Below the pieces are notes generated by a model that was not told where the DNA came from, ran no database searches, and saw only the letters and a program-made list of their open reading frames with translations. From the NCBI GenBank assembly GCA_035294305.1, contig DATGLD010000033.1:1-64000 (forward strand): a stretch of 64,000 bases of DNA, in the 5' to 3' direction. This DNA comes from DASRBN01 sp035294305 (GTDB taxonomy: Bacteria; Chloroflexota; Ktedonobacteria; Ktedonobacterales; Ktedonobacteraceae). Of this stretch, positions 1-7,913 are shown piece after piece. Every line of letters begins with the position of its first letter. Positions within the stretch are counted from its first letter, which is position 1. Made by a program: the position numbers and the translations under genes.

Positions 1-140
1 ATGGCAAAGATACGCACGGCCTGCTGTTCGTCCTGCACCGGCCAATCCGTGAGCAAGAGCCAGGGAGCCCACTTCGTACCCAGCACCACCACCTGCACCA
101 ACCACACCGCTTTGGTCACGAGCTTTCCTTTGCCCCCAGG
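1..140 (-). pseudogene. Transposase C-terminal fragment, runs off the left edge
   Basis: The minus strand is open from about position 140 to the edge and reads as a DDE-transposase-like stretch (...KLVTKAVWLVQVVVLG... followed by APWLLLTDWPVQDEQQAVRI). The pattern of a beta strand, a PW-LLLTDWPV segment and a following A-x-x-I-F helix is typical of the region before the catalytic Glu of IS4-like transposases. No credible start is present, because the frame enters directly from inside the end of the nitrilase gene. I read it as a truncated or window-clipped transposase. The family call rests on pattern recognition only. Confidence 0.4.
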
Positions 141-141
141 C

Positions 142-1365
142 TTACGGCACTGGAACCTCAACATCGGCCCAGATGACCGATTCGCAATACTGATTGGCCC
201 GCGGCCCGCCCGGCAGGAGTTGCCTTCCCACCTGTTCCAGAACGGTCCGGCGCTCCTCAAGTGTCAAACCCGGTTTTGCGCGAATAGGATCCTCAACAAC
301 CCAGGGCGACATAGCGAGGATTGCGCCTGTCATTGATCTGCCTGTAACAGTATGCACGAATCCCTCGTTTCCCACGAAATTGCACTGTGGGTCCGGTTCA
401 TACTCGCTTTTCATGGTGATAGTTGATTGCCCATCAAACGGAATATCATAAAAGTTTCCTACCTGCATGGCACACACATTATAGTACAGGTTAGGATAAT
501 CATTCTGTACAGAGCCAAGGACAGAGTTGAGCCATTCCTGCGGCTGCCATGCCCAGGTTTTGCAAGGCCCTGCCCATACTGCGTCATTCGCATCGTTCTG
601 GATTACAATGCGCGCTCCCAGGCTATCCAATTTATGAAGATATTCAGGCGTAAAGGCATCCAGGCTGATCGCCATACCAACCTTGCCCATCTCAGTCTCA
701 AATGCCTGCACGCATTCCAGGTCGCCCGGGGTCAAATCCAGGATTGTTTGCTCACTTTCGGTGAGAAAAACCTTATCGGTTGTTCCGATGAGATCACCAT
801 CCGGTCCCCACAAAAACCCGGTGTTGTACACTTCCGGTCCTGCGGGCAGGTAGACTTTGCTTTCTGTGCGACGCCCCAATCTGACGACATCCGCCAGAGA
901 AGTTGAACAATTGACATGCGGAACTATGGTGCTTGCGGATATATAAATATTATGTTTCGCGGCAAGCTGGCTCAGGGTGGTTGTAAAGGGGCGATACATT
1001 CTATCTGAGAGCGAGAGCAGCAAGGCGCGAACAAGAGAAATATCTGGATACATTCGACGATAATGAAATATCCGGCGGGCATATCCCAGGGCCAGCATGC
1101 TCATTGCCACATTCGAGGTATGCATGCGCCGCGATAAATAGCCACGTTTTCCGGTTAATGCCAGCGGCAATCCCAGGACCTCACCTAGCACCACCAGATT
1201 CGGCCGGTCTCGCGCGAGATGTTCTACAGCCAGTCCAACAATGCGCTCTAACTCCTCTGAAAAACTGTCTTCGCTGACCGCGGCGTGCAGATTGATCCGA
1301 TTGCCTACCGCCATCAGACGGGCCGATCGTGCCTCCTGGAAAGAATGTCCGTCTTGAGCATCCAT
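142..1365 (-). CDS. Nitrilase-fold (carbon-nitrogen hydrolase) protein lacking the catalytic Cys
   Basis: This 407-residue protein has the nitrilase superfamily layout: a Glu in LGEVLGLP (E62), a Lys in TTDKVFL (K198), and the nucleophile elbow at GMAISLDAFTPEY. In active members the elbow reads I-C-x-D; here codon 664-666 is AGC, so the nucleophile position is Ser234. Glu and Lys are retained. The insertion between residues 70 and 130 is longer than in typical 260-300-residue amidases. The start at 1365 has AGAGGAG 5-6 bases upstream. Substrate is unknown. It may be a catalytically dead or altered homologue. Its 3' end abuts a transposase remnant, so genome rearrangement here is likely. Confidence 0.75.
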   Translation of the reverse strand: MDAQDGHSFQEARSARLMAVGNRINLHAAVSEDSFSEELERIVGLAVEHLARDRPNLVVLGEVLGLPLALTGKRGYLSRRMHTSNVAMSMLALGYARRIFHYRRMYPDISLVRALLLSLSDRMYRPFTTTLSQLAAKHNIYISASTIVPHVNCSTSLADVVRLGRRTESKVYLPAGPEVYNTGFLWGPDGDLIGTTDKVFLTESEQTILDLTPGDLECVQAFETEMGKVGMAISLDAFTPEYLHKLDSLGARIVIQNDANDAVWAGPCKTWAWQPQEWLNSVLGSVQNDYPNLYYNVCAMQVGNFYDIPFDGQSTITMKSEYEPDPQCNFVGNEGFVHTVTGRSMTGAILAMSPWVVEDPIRAKPGLTLEERRTVLEQVGRQLLPGGPRANQYCESVIWADVEVPVP

Positions 1366-1482
1366 GGTAACTCCTCTTTTTCAGATACCTTGTGTCGCCC
1401 CACATCTTGCCCGTTTCAGAGCAAGACAAGTCTACCATAGATGATGATTTTGAACAACCGAAGAGGGAAAACGGGAAAACGC

Positions 1483-1514
1483 TGTAGGGGCAGTGCCTGG
1501 CGCCTGTCCCTACA
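1483..1514. repeat. Short palindromic dispersed repeat ending TGTCCCTACA
   Basis: The sequence begins TGTAGGGGCAGTGCC and ends CCTGTCCCTACA, an imperfect palindrome of about 32 bp. The TGTCCCTACA end recurs at 7541-7552, 7717-7726 and 7770-7779. It lies just downstream of the minus-strand permease that stops at 1544, so it may also serve as a terminator stem. The rest of 1366-1543 shows nothing else. Confidence 0.55.
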
Positions 1515-1543
1515 GCAGCACCCAATTTGCAATGAGCCGCCCA

Positions 1544-3667
1544 TTACTTTCTGATTCGGCTTCTCAGGTGCTGCGGAACGCTCGTCACGACGATGCCGGG
1601 CCTGAAAAGCAGAGCTGCTTTCAGGCGCAGGGCCGTTTGATTGTGCAAAATGCCTTCCCACCAGTGGGAAACGACAAACTCCGGCAGAATCACGGTGAGC
1701 GTATCGTTGGGGAAGAGTTCGTGGACGGTATCGATATAGGCCAGCAGGGGCCGCGTCAGCGAACGGTAGGGCGATTCTATGATAATCAAATGCGTCTCTT
1801 CATTCTCGCTCAGCTGCTTTTGCCACTGTTGCCAGGCATCACGAGTCCGGATAGCATCATCCTCGTTGACTGCGATATGCACAGCAGTGGTGTGCGGTGT
1901 GATCGAGCGCGCATAGGCCAGGCTCTGAATTGCGGCGCGATCCAATCCGGCGATAGGCACTATGACACGATGATGAATATCCCTTGGATGGATCGGAATA
2001 TCGACGACCCGTTCGCGCTCAACCTTCTGATAGTGACGGTTGATAGCAACAAACATCAGCACCAGCAAGGGAATCAGCAGAACGACGATCCAGGCACCCT
2101 CAAGGAATTTTGTTGATGCTATTACCAGGCTCACTACCAGCGTAGTGAATGCGCCCAGTCCGTTGATAGCAAGACGGCGCTGCCAGCCCCTCTGTGTGCG
2201 GCGTAATCTCCACCAGTGGCGTACCATTCCGCTTTGTGACAGCGTGAACGACATAAAGACGCCGACGGCGTATAGATTGATGAGCTGCGTCGTATTTCCT
2301 TCAAATACAACCAGCAGCAGACTCGCCAGAACCGCCAGGAAAATGATGCCCGTAGAGAAGGCCAGGCGATCACCTCGAAAAGAGAACTGGTGGGGCAGAA
2401 ATTGATCTCTTGCCAGCAGCGAGGCCAGGCGCGGGAAGTCAGAGTAGCTGGTATTGGCGGCCAGTGTCAAAATGAGCAGAGTGGCAAGCTGGAAGATAGG
2501 GAACATGAAGTACAGCGGCCCTGAGAATACTTGAGCGGCTATCTGCGCTATGACGGTTGGATTGCCAGCCGCGTTCGCCTCAACGTGAAAGGACGTGGCC
2601 AGAAAAGTGATGCCGATGAAGAGAGTACCAAGGATTACAGCCATCCAGGTCAATGTGATCGCAGCATTGCGCGGCTCCGGCCTCTTGAAAGCCGGAACGC
2701 CATTAGAAATTGCTTCCACGCCCGTCATCGCCGAACAACCAGAGGCAAACGATCTGAGAATCAGAAAGATGGTGATTGGTTCGATGGCTTTCACATACTG
2801 GAAATGGCCAATGACAGGATTGTGCTGGATAAAAAAGGACTTGATCACACCCACGATAATCAACAACAGTGCGCTGCCAATGAAAATGTAGGTAGGAATT
2901 GAAAAGATGGAACCGGATTCGCGCACGCCTCGCAGGTTCACAATAGTGACGAGAATGACCAGCGCGACATCAATGATGACGACGTGCGGTGCCAGCGCGG
3001 TAAAAAGCGAGGCCAGATTCTGCACGCCGGAAGAGATGCTGACGGAGACGGTTAGCACATAGTCGATCATCAGCGAAGCGGCAGCAACAAGACCGGGCAG
3101 CACACCCAGGTTATCTTTCGCTACGATATATGAACCGCCGCCATTGGGATAGGCGGGAATGGTCTGGCGATAGGAGGTGGCAACGATGGCGAGCAATAAG
3201 ACAATCGCAAAGCTGATTGGCAAAGTCAGTCCCAGATAGCCTGACCCGGCTGCCACCAGGGTGATGAGAATGGCTTCGGTCGCGTATGCGACCGAAGATA
3301 TGGCATCGGAAGAGAGAACGGCCAGGGCTTTGAATTTTGTCAGGCGCTCGTGTTCCGCCTGGGCGTTGGCCAGTGGAGGCCCGATCAACAGGCGTCTAAT
3401 CCTATATATGCCACGCGACAAACCAGCCTGTGGCGTTTGTGTTAACTCGGTCGCTTCGAGCATACCTGTGCTTAAGCGTCGAAACGCGCGCTGATTCGGA
3501 CGCACAATGCGCACACGCTCATTGCCTGGCAAACTGCCTCTTAACACTTCCTTACGAGACAAAAGCGTCGGGTCATCCTCCTCAACCAGGATCACGTTTT
3601 GATCGGTGAGGCTGCTAGCTTCACCGTCTTCCTGGGTTGGCTTATCCTGGCTGTTTTGATCGTCCAT
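1544..3667 (-). CDS. kimA: KimA/YdaO-type APC-superfamily potassium transporter
   Basis: The predicted product has 707 residues. A disordered acidic N-terminus of about 80 residues is followed by the family signature ALAVLSSDAISSVAYATEAI, about 12 membrane segments, and a hydrophilic C-terminal domain of about 150 residues resembling a universal-stress-protein fold. This layout matches KimA-type high-affinity K+ importers, which in Firmicutes are controlled by c-di-AMP. The reading frame extends upstream to 4024, but that part overlaps the divergent gene and is low complexity. ATG 3667 is chosen because GAGGGTGG sits a few bases upstream and a promoter lies 60 bases before it. The neighbouring kdp genes support a role in potassium uptake. 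A general amino-acid permease is the alternative. Confidence 0.8.
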   Translation of the reverse strand: MDDQNSQDKPTQEDGEASSLTDQNVILVEEDDPTLLSRKEVLRGSLPGNERVRIVRPNQRAFRRLSTGMLEATELTQTPQAGLSRGIYRIRRLLIGPPLANAQAEHERLTKFKALAVLSSDAISSVAYATEAILITLVAAGSGYLGLTLPISFAIVLLLAIVATSYRQTIPAYPNGGGSYIVAKDNLGVLPGLVAAASLMIDYVLTVSVSISSGVQNLASLFTALAPHVVIIDVALVILVTIVNLRGVRESGSIFSIPTYIFIGSALLLIIVGVIKSFFIQHNPVIGHFQYVKAIEPITIFLILRSFASGCSAMTGVEAISNGVPAFKRPEPRNAAITLTWMAVILGTLFIGITFLATSFHVEANAAGNPTVIAQIAAQVFSGPLYFMFPIFQLATLLILTLAANTSYSDFPRLASLLARDQFLPHQFSFRGDRLAFSTGIIFLAVLASLLLVVFEGNTTQLINLYAVGVFMSFTLSQSGMVRHWWRLRRTQRGWQRRLAINGLGAFTTLVVSLVIASTKFLEGAWIVVLLIPLLVLMFVAINRHYQKVERERVVDIPIHPRDIHHRVIVPIAGLDRAAIQSLAYARSITPHTTAVHIAVNEDDAIRTRDAWQQWQKQLSENEETHLIIIESPYRSLTRPLLAYIDTVHELFPNDTLTVILPEFVVSHWWEGILHNQTALRLKAALLFRPGIVVTSVPQHLRSRIRK

Positions 3668-3733
3668 TGATACCACCCTCTGTTCCTTAACGCCTGTCAA
3701 GCAAGCGAGATATAGCCTGAAGTAGCTGATTCC

Positions 3734-3763
3734 AGTATAGTCAGTCCATAGTTTCCCTATCAA
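3734..3763 (-). promoter_or_regulatory. Sigma70-like promoter of the KimA-type gene
   Basis: On the minus strand TTGATA (3763-3758) and TATACT (3739-3734) are separated by 18 bp, placing the transcript start near 3727, about 60 bases before ATG 3667. The phased TTGAG array lies just upstream at 3791-3837. Confidence 0.55.
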
Positions 3764-3790
3764 GGAAATTTGCCCATGAAAATCCTTCTC

Positions 3791-3837
3791 TTGAGCATTT
3801 TTGAGAGTTTTAACGAACTTCTTGAGCGTTTTTTGAG
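3791..3837 (+). promoter_or_regulatory. Phased TTGAG array A (candidate OmpR/KdpE-type binding sites)
   Basis: TTGAG occurs at 3791, 3801, 3822 and 3833, with a weak TTAA at 3810 in the gap, giving spacings of 10, 21 and 11 bp (one or two helical turns). The last half-site ends 18 bp before TTATAC (3856-3861), a candidate -10 for the plus-strand permease at 3953, so it sits near the -35 position. The same array arrangement recurs before three other genes of this island. The regulator identity is inferred. Confidence 0.6.
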
Positions 3838-3952
3838 CCTGAAATTGTAGAAGTGTTATACCATTACCATCAAATAAGGCTGCATGCTGTACTGAGGATA
3901 GGGTAAGGGCAACCACAAGGGCCGCCCTTACAATCATTCTGGAGGAATATCT

Positions 3953-5650
3953 ATGGCAAGCAAAACGGCGCCGGATGCGGCTGTTGCATCCGGCGCAGCT
4001 GCCAAAATAGAACAAGATAGTCACAGTCTGAGACGCGCTGTTGGCGTCTGGGGCTCATATACGTGGGGATACGCGGATGTAGGGGCCGATGTGTATGTGG
4101 CACTCGGCATTGTGATGGCGGCGGCTCAAGGAGCTACAAACGTCGCCTTTCTTTTTGCCGGCCTGGTTTACGTGATGGTTGGCCTGGCCTATACAGAGCT
4201 GGCCGCTGCCTATCCCATGGCCGGAGGTGGTCAATTCTACGTCCTGCGCGGGTTAGGCGATTTCTGGGGATTTGTAGCCGGTTGGGCAGTGCTACTCGAT
4301 TTTACGATCGATATCTCGCTCTTCGCGTTGGCATCGGCCGGTTATATCAACTTCTTCATCCCGGTACTGGATACGCATATAAATATAAGCCTGTCTGGCA
4401 TTACCTTTCCGGGAGTACAACCCTTTTTGATTCTAGAAGCAACGATCTTTGTGGTGCTTCTGACGTTCCTGAATATTATCGGTGTGCGCGAATCTTCAAA
4501 ATTTAACGAGATTCTGGGCGCGCTCGATGTGATCAGCGAATCATCGATACTGTTCTTCGGCTTCCTTTTCGCGTTTAATCCATCGATGCTCGTTCACCAG
4601 ATGTTCACGCAATGGCCTGATGCATTTCACCTGGCCTATGGAGCCTCGCTGGCGATCATCTCGTTTGTAGGGCTTGAGTCGATCAGCCAGGCAAGCCAGG
4701 AGACCATTCGCCCCGGTAAAGTAGTGCCGCGCACATCAATTGCACTGATCCTGACCGTGCTCATTTACGCGCTGGCTTTTTCAAATTTGAGCCTGGCAAT
4801 GCTGCCATGGCAATCTTTTGCTCAACATAACGGTGACCCTATCGCGTGGCTGGCCAGCCATATACCTGTGCTGGGCCTGATCGCGGGGCCGTATGTGGCG
4901 ATGCTGGGAGCTACACTGGTACTGATTTCATCCAATGCGGGGGTGTTCGGCGCTTCCCGCATTACTTATTCGATGGCGCGCTTCGACTTGCTGCCACGCT
5001 GGTTTTCAAAGGTACATCCGAAGTTTCGCACACCGATTCGCACGCTGGTGGTCTTTTCCGGCATTGCATTGGTAGAACTGTGGCTGGCGGGTCTATCACC
5101 CAACGCCTACGATGTGCTTGGCAATATGTATGCATTTGGAGCGGCGACTGCTTATATGCTGGTGTTTGTCTCGTTGCTGGTGCTGCGCTTTATCGACCCG
5201 TGGACGCCACGACCATTTAAAGTGCCTCTGAATCTACGTTTCCGGGGCAAGGATGGTGAAACACGGCTGTTGCCTATCGTAGGCGTGCTGGGGTTCCTGG
5301 GTATCAGCAGTATCCTGGCGCTGGTTGTTCTCACACATGCGATTGGGCGTATTGCGGGCCCGGCATGGATTATCCTGGGTCTGCTGATCTACATCTGGCA
5401 CCGCCGCCGCAATAAGCTGCCGGTGACAAAGTCGCTGAAACGCAACTGGGAAAAGGAACAGATGCATGTGTATGAAGACGCGGGCGAATATGAGCTTGCC
5501 GACGAACTGAAAGAGAACTTGGCACGCAAACGCCGCCTGCATGGGGAGGAGGAAATCGAGAGCAGGCTGCCGATTGGCACGCAAGTTTTGGATGTTCCGC
5601 TGCCCTCCAATGGGAATCATAGCAGGAAGCGCAAAGGAGAAAAGGTATGA
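3953..5650 (+). CDS. APC-family permease (amino acid/cation transporter)
   Basis: This 565-residue membrane protein has about 12 hydrophobic segments (residues 35-480) and the APC-type first helix GVWGSYTWGYADVGADVYVALG. A charged cytoplasmic tail of about 90 residues follows. GGAGGAATATCT immediately precedes ATG 3953. It heads a tightly packed operon: its stop overlaps the ATG of the next gene (ATGA at 5647), and that gene overlaps the following one. The partner genes (small membrane protein, membrane-anchored universal stress protein) and the kdp/KimA surroundings suggest ion or osmolyte transport. Sequence alone does not define the substrate. Confidence 0.8.
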   Translation: MASKTAPDAAVASGAAAKIEQDSHSLRRAVGVWGSYTWGYADVGADVYVALGIVMAAAQGATNVAFLFAGLVYVMVGLAYTELAAAYPMAGGGQFYVLRGLGDFWGFVAGWAVLLDFTIDISLFALASAGYINFFIPVLDTHINISLSGITFPGVQPFLILEATIFVVLLTFLNIIGVRESSKFNEILGALDVISESSILFFGFLFAFNPSMLVHQMFTQWPDAFHLAYGASLAIISFVGLESISQASQETIRPGKVVPRTSIALILTVLIYALAFSNLSLAMLPWQSFAQHNGDPIAWLASHIPVLGLIAGPYVAMLGATLVLISSNAGVFGASRITYSMARFDLLPRWFSKVHPKFRTPIRTLVVFSGIALVELWLAGLSPNAYDVLGNMYAFGAATAYMLVFVSLLVLRFIDPWTPRPFKVPLNLRFRGKDGETRLLPIVGVLGFLGISSILALVVLTHAIGRIAGPAWIILGLLIYIWHRRRNKLPVTKSLKRNWEKEQMHVYEDAGEYELADELKENLARKRRLHGEEEIESRLPIGTQVLDVPLPSNGNHSRKRKGEKV

Positions 5651-5877
5651 AGCCGCAATCCCAGCAACTATCACTACGCAAACGCTATCGTACGCTGGTG
5701 AGTGCGCTGATTATTCCGCTGGGCCTGATCATTTTGGTACGGGCGTCGCTGTTTGGGCTACAGGCATGGACGTTAATTGTGCTTGGTATGGCTTTTGTGG
5801 CATTAGGCGTGGTGAGGTTACGTGCTTATGCGTGGAATAAACAGCATCAAGGTATACCGGCGCGGAAAAGAAAGTGA
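5647..5877 (+). CDS. Small two-helix membrane protein
   Basis: This 76-residue protein has a basic N-terminus (SLRKRYRT), two hydrophobic segments (about residues 17-32 and 40-55) and a very basic C-terminus ending ARKRK. It starts within the stop codon of the upstream permease (ATGA) and overlaps the following GTG start, so it is translationally coupled in a three-gene operon. I do not recognise a family. It could be an accessory subunit of the permease or a membrane anchor. Confidence 0.65.
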   Translation: MKPQSQQLSLRKRYRTLVSALIIPLGLIILVRASLFGLQAWTLIVLGMAFVALGVVRLRAYAWNKQHQGIPARKRK

Positions 5878-6560
5878 ACCTGGATATGCTGGCAACGAAC
5901 AACATAGCGGTCACTACTAATCCGCTACAGATCACTTTCATTGGTGTATTGATCGCCATAGCGTTCATGACCTCTATTGTAGGCGTCCTTGGTTGGATGT
6001 TACGACTGCCCAAAGAGACGGAACGCACGCGAACGGCACACCAGGCAATCCGCTCGGTGAACAGGATGACGCGTATACTGGTGCCGATTTTAGCGCAAAG
6101 TGAGGCTACAGATCGCATCGTCGCATTAGCAGCACAAATGATACGGCAGAGGAACGGCAGCGCGGTCCTGCTGGCGGTGATCGAAGTGCCCTTTACATTA
6201 CCGATAAACGCGCAGGTGGAAGAAGATGAAAAGTACGCCCTTGAATTGCTGGAACGCGCCGAGGCGGTAGCGCAACAATGCGGAACTAAAAATGGCAATA
6301 GAATAAGCCGTCGCATTCTGAAGGCGCGCAACGCAGGGGCGGCGATTGTGCGGGAGGCAGAGGAAGAAACGGTGGATATGATTCTCATCGCGCGGACATC
6401 TATCCGGGGACGAGGCAATGTGCAGCAGGTGAATCCGGCTATTGATTATGTGTTGAAGAATGCGCCATGCGAGGTGCTGGTACTGAGTCCTGGACATCAC
6501 GCTCCAGTCAATAGTGGAGAAACGAGAGAGCCGGAGAGGGTTGTGACAACCGTTTCGTGA
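5874..6560 (+). CDS. Membrane-anchored universal stress protein (UspA) domain protein
   Basis: The 228-residue product has one transmembrane segment (about residues 18-42, ITFIGVLIAIAFMTSIVGVLG) followed by a UspA fold: a first strand RILVPIL, a central helix pair, and a final strand with PCEVLVLSPG at about residues 198-207. A nucleotide-binding G-2x-G-9x-G loop is not clear (only RGRGN is visible), so ATP binding is doubtful. Translation starts at GTG 5874, overlapping the previous gene's stop. The tethered USP beside a permease resembles the cytosolic USP modules of KimA and KdpD, suggesting a ligand-sensing regulator of the transporter. This role is inferred. Confidence 0.75.
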   Translation: MNLDMLATNNIAVTTNPLQITFIGVLIAIAFMTSIVGVLGWMLRLPKETERTRTAHQAIRSVNRMTRILVPILAQSEATDRIVALAAQMIRQRNGSAVLLAVIEVPFTLPINAQVEEDEKYALELLERAEAVAQQCGTKNGNRISRRILKARNAGAAIVREAEEETVDMILIARTSIRGRGNVQQVNPAIDYVLKNAPCEVLVLSPGHHAPVNSGETREPERVVTTVS

Positions 6561-6564
6561 CTCC

Positions 6565-7491
6565 TCAACTTTCGTTGTTTGCAAGGGCGTGTGTGCGCAG
6601 GCGTGCCTCTTCAATTACCAGGATAGCCTGATCAAGGAACATTCTTAAAAAGGTAGCGCGTTCAAAATTCGGCCCTTCCTGAGGATGTTGCGCATTCGCA
6701 ATCCACGGCGCTTCATGGTCAACACGCAAACAAAGCACGCCGAGTACGCGATTAGCTGTCTTAAGGGGAAGCAAATATAAGATCAGATTCTGGCCCGAAG
6801 AAGTGGACTGAGAAGCCAATGAAGTCTGGTTCTTTTCCCTCATAGTTCCCTGGGCCAGCACTTCTTGCGCTACCATTAACTCATCAGGCGACAGGGTAAA
6901 TTGCTCGATGCGGATGGGAGCATCTGCTTGAACATGTAGTCTGCCGTTCGCGTCAGGGAGCAGTAATGCGCACTCGCGCACACCCCATGGGTGAAATACC
7001 CGTTCGAGAGCCAGGGCAATGGTATTGAGTTGTTCATCAAGCTGGTCTGTTATAGTGAGGACACGCCCAACTTCATAAAGGATCTGCGCCTCACGCTCGT
7101 GTAACCAGGCCTGTTCGACACTTTCCCGTGATACTGTCGCTAGCTGGCTGGCAATCAGAGCTGTTACTAAAAACACAAACAAGGCAATCCATTCCTCCCA
7201 ACGGGATATGTTAAAGGTATACAATGGCGGCACGAGAAAAAAATCGAACGAGAGAAAGGCAACCGCAGAAGCCAGTAATGCTGAATAACGACTACGCTTA
7301 GTCGCCAGGGGTAGAATAATCAGTAAGTAGACAATCGAGATATTGGGAATGGTTGGATATAAACGGTAAGCGTAAATGATGGCTGTAACGGCTAACGTTC
7401 CCCCTACGGCCAGGAGGCTGTCGATGAGATATTTTTGCCAGGGCATCTCTGTTTGTCCTGGTAGTTGCGGAATGCGCTCTATTTCATGCAT
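6565..7491 (-). CDS. DUF4118-GAF sensor protein without kinase domain (KdpD C-half-like)
   Basis: This 308-residue protein has the four-helix DUF4118 membrane module of KdpD (residues 22-120, with the FLSFDFFLVPPLYTF motif) and then a GAF domain (about 130-300). It ends where the histidine-kinase core begins in the two homologous kinases of this window (16610 and 19757), so there is no H-box or ATPase. No frameshift or kinase relic is visible downstream; the stop is four bases from the convergent operon's end. It is probably a genuine short sensor, perhaps pairing with the full-length kinases. A phased TTGAG array lies upstream. Confidence 0.75.
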   Translation of the reverse strand: MHEIERIPQLPGQTEMPWQKYLIDSLLAVGGTLAVTAIIYAYRLYPTIPNISIVYLLIILPLATKRSRYSALLASAVAFLSFDFFLVPPLYTFNISRWEEWIALFVFLVTALIASQLATVSRESVEQAWLHEREAQILYEVGRVLTITDQLDEQLNTIALALERVFHPWGVRECALLLPDANGRLHVQADAPIRIEQFTLSPDELMVAQEVLAQGTMREKNQTSLASQSTSSGQNLILYLLPLKTANRVLGVLCLRVDHEAPWIANAQHPQEGPNFERATFLRMFLDQAILVIEEARLRTHALANNES

Positions 7492-7583
7492 AAGAATATC
7501 TACCTCGAATCTGGAATCTCCAGGAGGACAGGCACTAGGCTCTGTCCCTACAACTAATCCTTGCTATGGTTTCTATCATTTTC

Positions 7584-7589
7584 TTTATA
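7584..7589 (-). promoter_or_regulatory. Candidate -10 (TATAAA) of the DUF4118-GAF gene
   Basis: On the minus strand TATAAA lies 16 bp after the last TTGAG half-site (7610-7606), so the half-site occupies the -35 position. The predicted transcript start is about 85 bases before ATG 7491. Confidence 0.4.
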
Positions 7590-7605
7590 CTGTAGCAGCG
7601 ATGTT

Positions 7606-7664
7606 CTCAAAGAATGCTCATGAAACACAGAAAGATGCTCAAAAGATGCTTAGAAAGATGCTTT
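7606..7664 (-). promoter_or_regulatory. Phased TGAGCAT array B
   Basis: Reading the minus strand, half-sites AAGCAT, TAAGCAT, TGAGCAT, (gap), TGAGCAT and TGAGAAC begin at about 7663, 7652, 7641, 7620 and 7609, with periods of 11 bp and one double step of 21. The orientation relative to the downstream DUF4118-GAF gene is the same as in arrays A, C and D relative to their targets. Confidence 0.6.
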
Positions 7665-7808
7665 TTTTGTTTTGAAATCGCCATTATGATATACTGCGAA
7701 AAGAGATATGAGGCTCTGTCCCTACAGGATTGCCCTATCCGGTATTCTAAGAGGACAGGCACCAGGCTCTGTCCCTACAGGGAAGGGCAGGTTTTTTGAA
7801 TTATCAGG

Positions 7809-7905
7809 AGCACCGGGAAGACTGGTCGGTCAAGATATCATACGCGCGTTAGAGAAAAATCAACGCGTGTAGAGAGCATCAGGCCGTCAAATCAGATCCG
7901 GTGCT
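7809..7905 (+). ncRNA. Candidate structured leader RNA before the CaCA exchanger
   Basis: An 8-bp perfect closing stem AGCACCGG (7809-7816) / CCGGTGCT (7898-7905) encloses an internal hairpin ACGCGCGTT (7842-7850) / AACGCGTGT (7862-7870, one G-U pair). The closing strand is followed by TTTTCTT, terminator-like. The leader ends a few bases before the exchanger's start codon. The layout resembles a cis-acting, possibly ion-sensing, RNA switch. I could not match it to a known riboswitch consensus. Confidence 0.45.
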
Positions 7906-7913
7906 TTTCTTGT

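Larger units (their letters stand above)
7526..7779 (+). repeat. Three copies of a short dispersed repeat (core CAGGCTCTGTCCCTACA)
   Basis: Copies lie at 7526-7552 and 7753-7779 (both start GGACAGGCAC and end CTCTGTCCCTACA, differing at one base in the 27) and a half copy at 7711-7726. A related palindrome is at 1483-1514. The spacing is irregular and no ORF is associated. Confidence 0.6.

Noticed and set aside
1..336. 111-residue plus-strand frame at the left edge
   Set aside because: It is antisense to the nitrilase end and the transposase remnant, with irregular composition.
3668..3790. c-di-AMP (ydaO-type) riboswitch before the KimA-type gene
   Set aside because: The leader is only about 60 nt from the predicted start and lacks the conserved riboswitch blocks.
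3668..4024. N-terminal extension of the KimA-type permease frame
   Set aside because: It overlaps the divergent gene and its promoter region, is Lys-rich and unlike the family, and ATG 3667 has a ribosome site.
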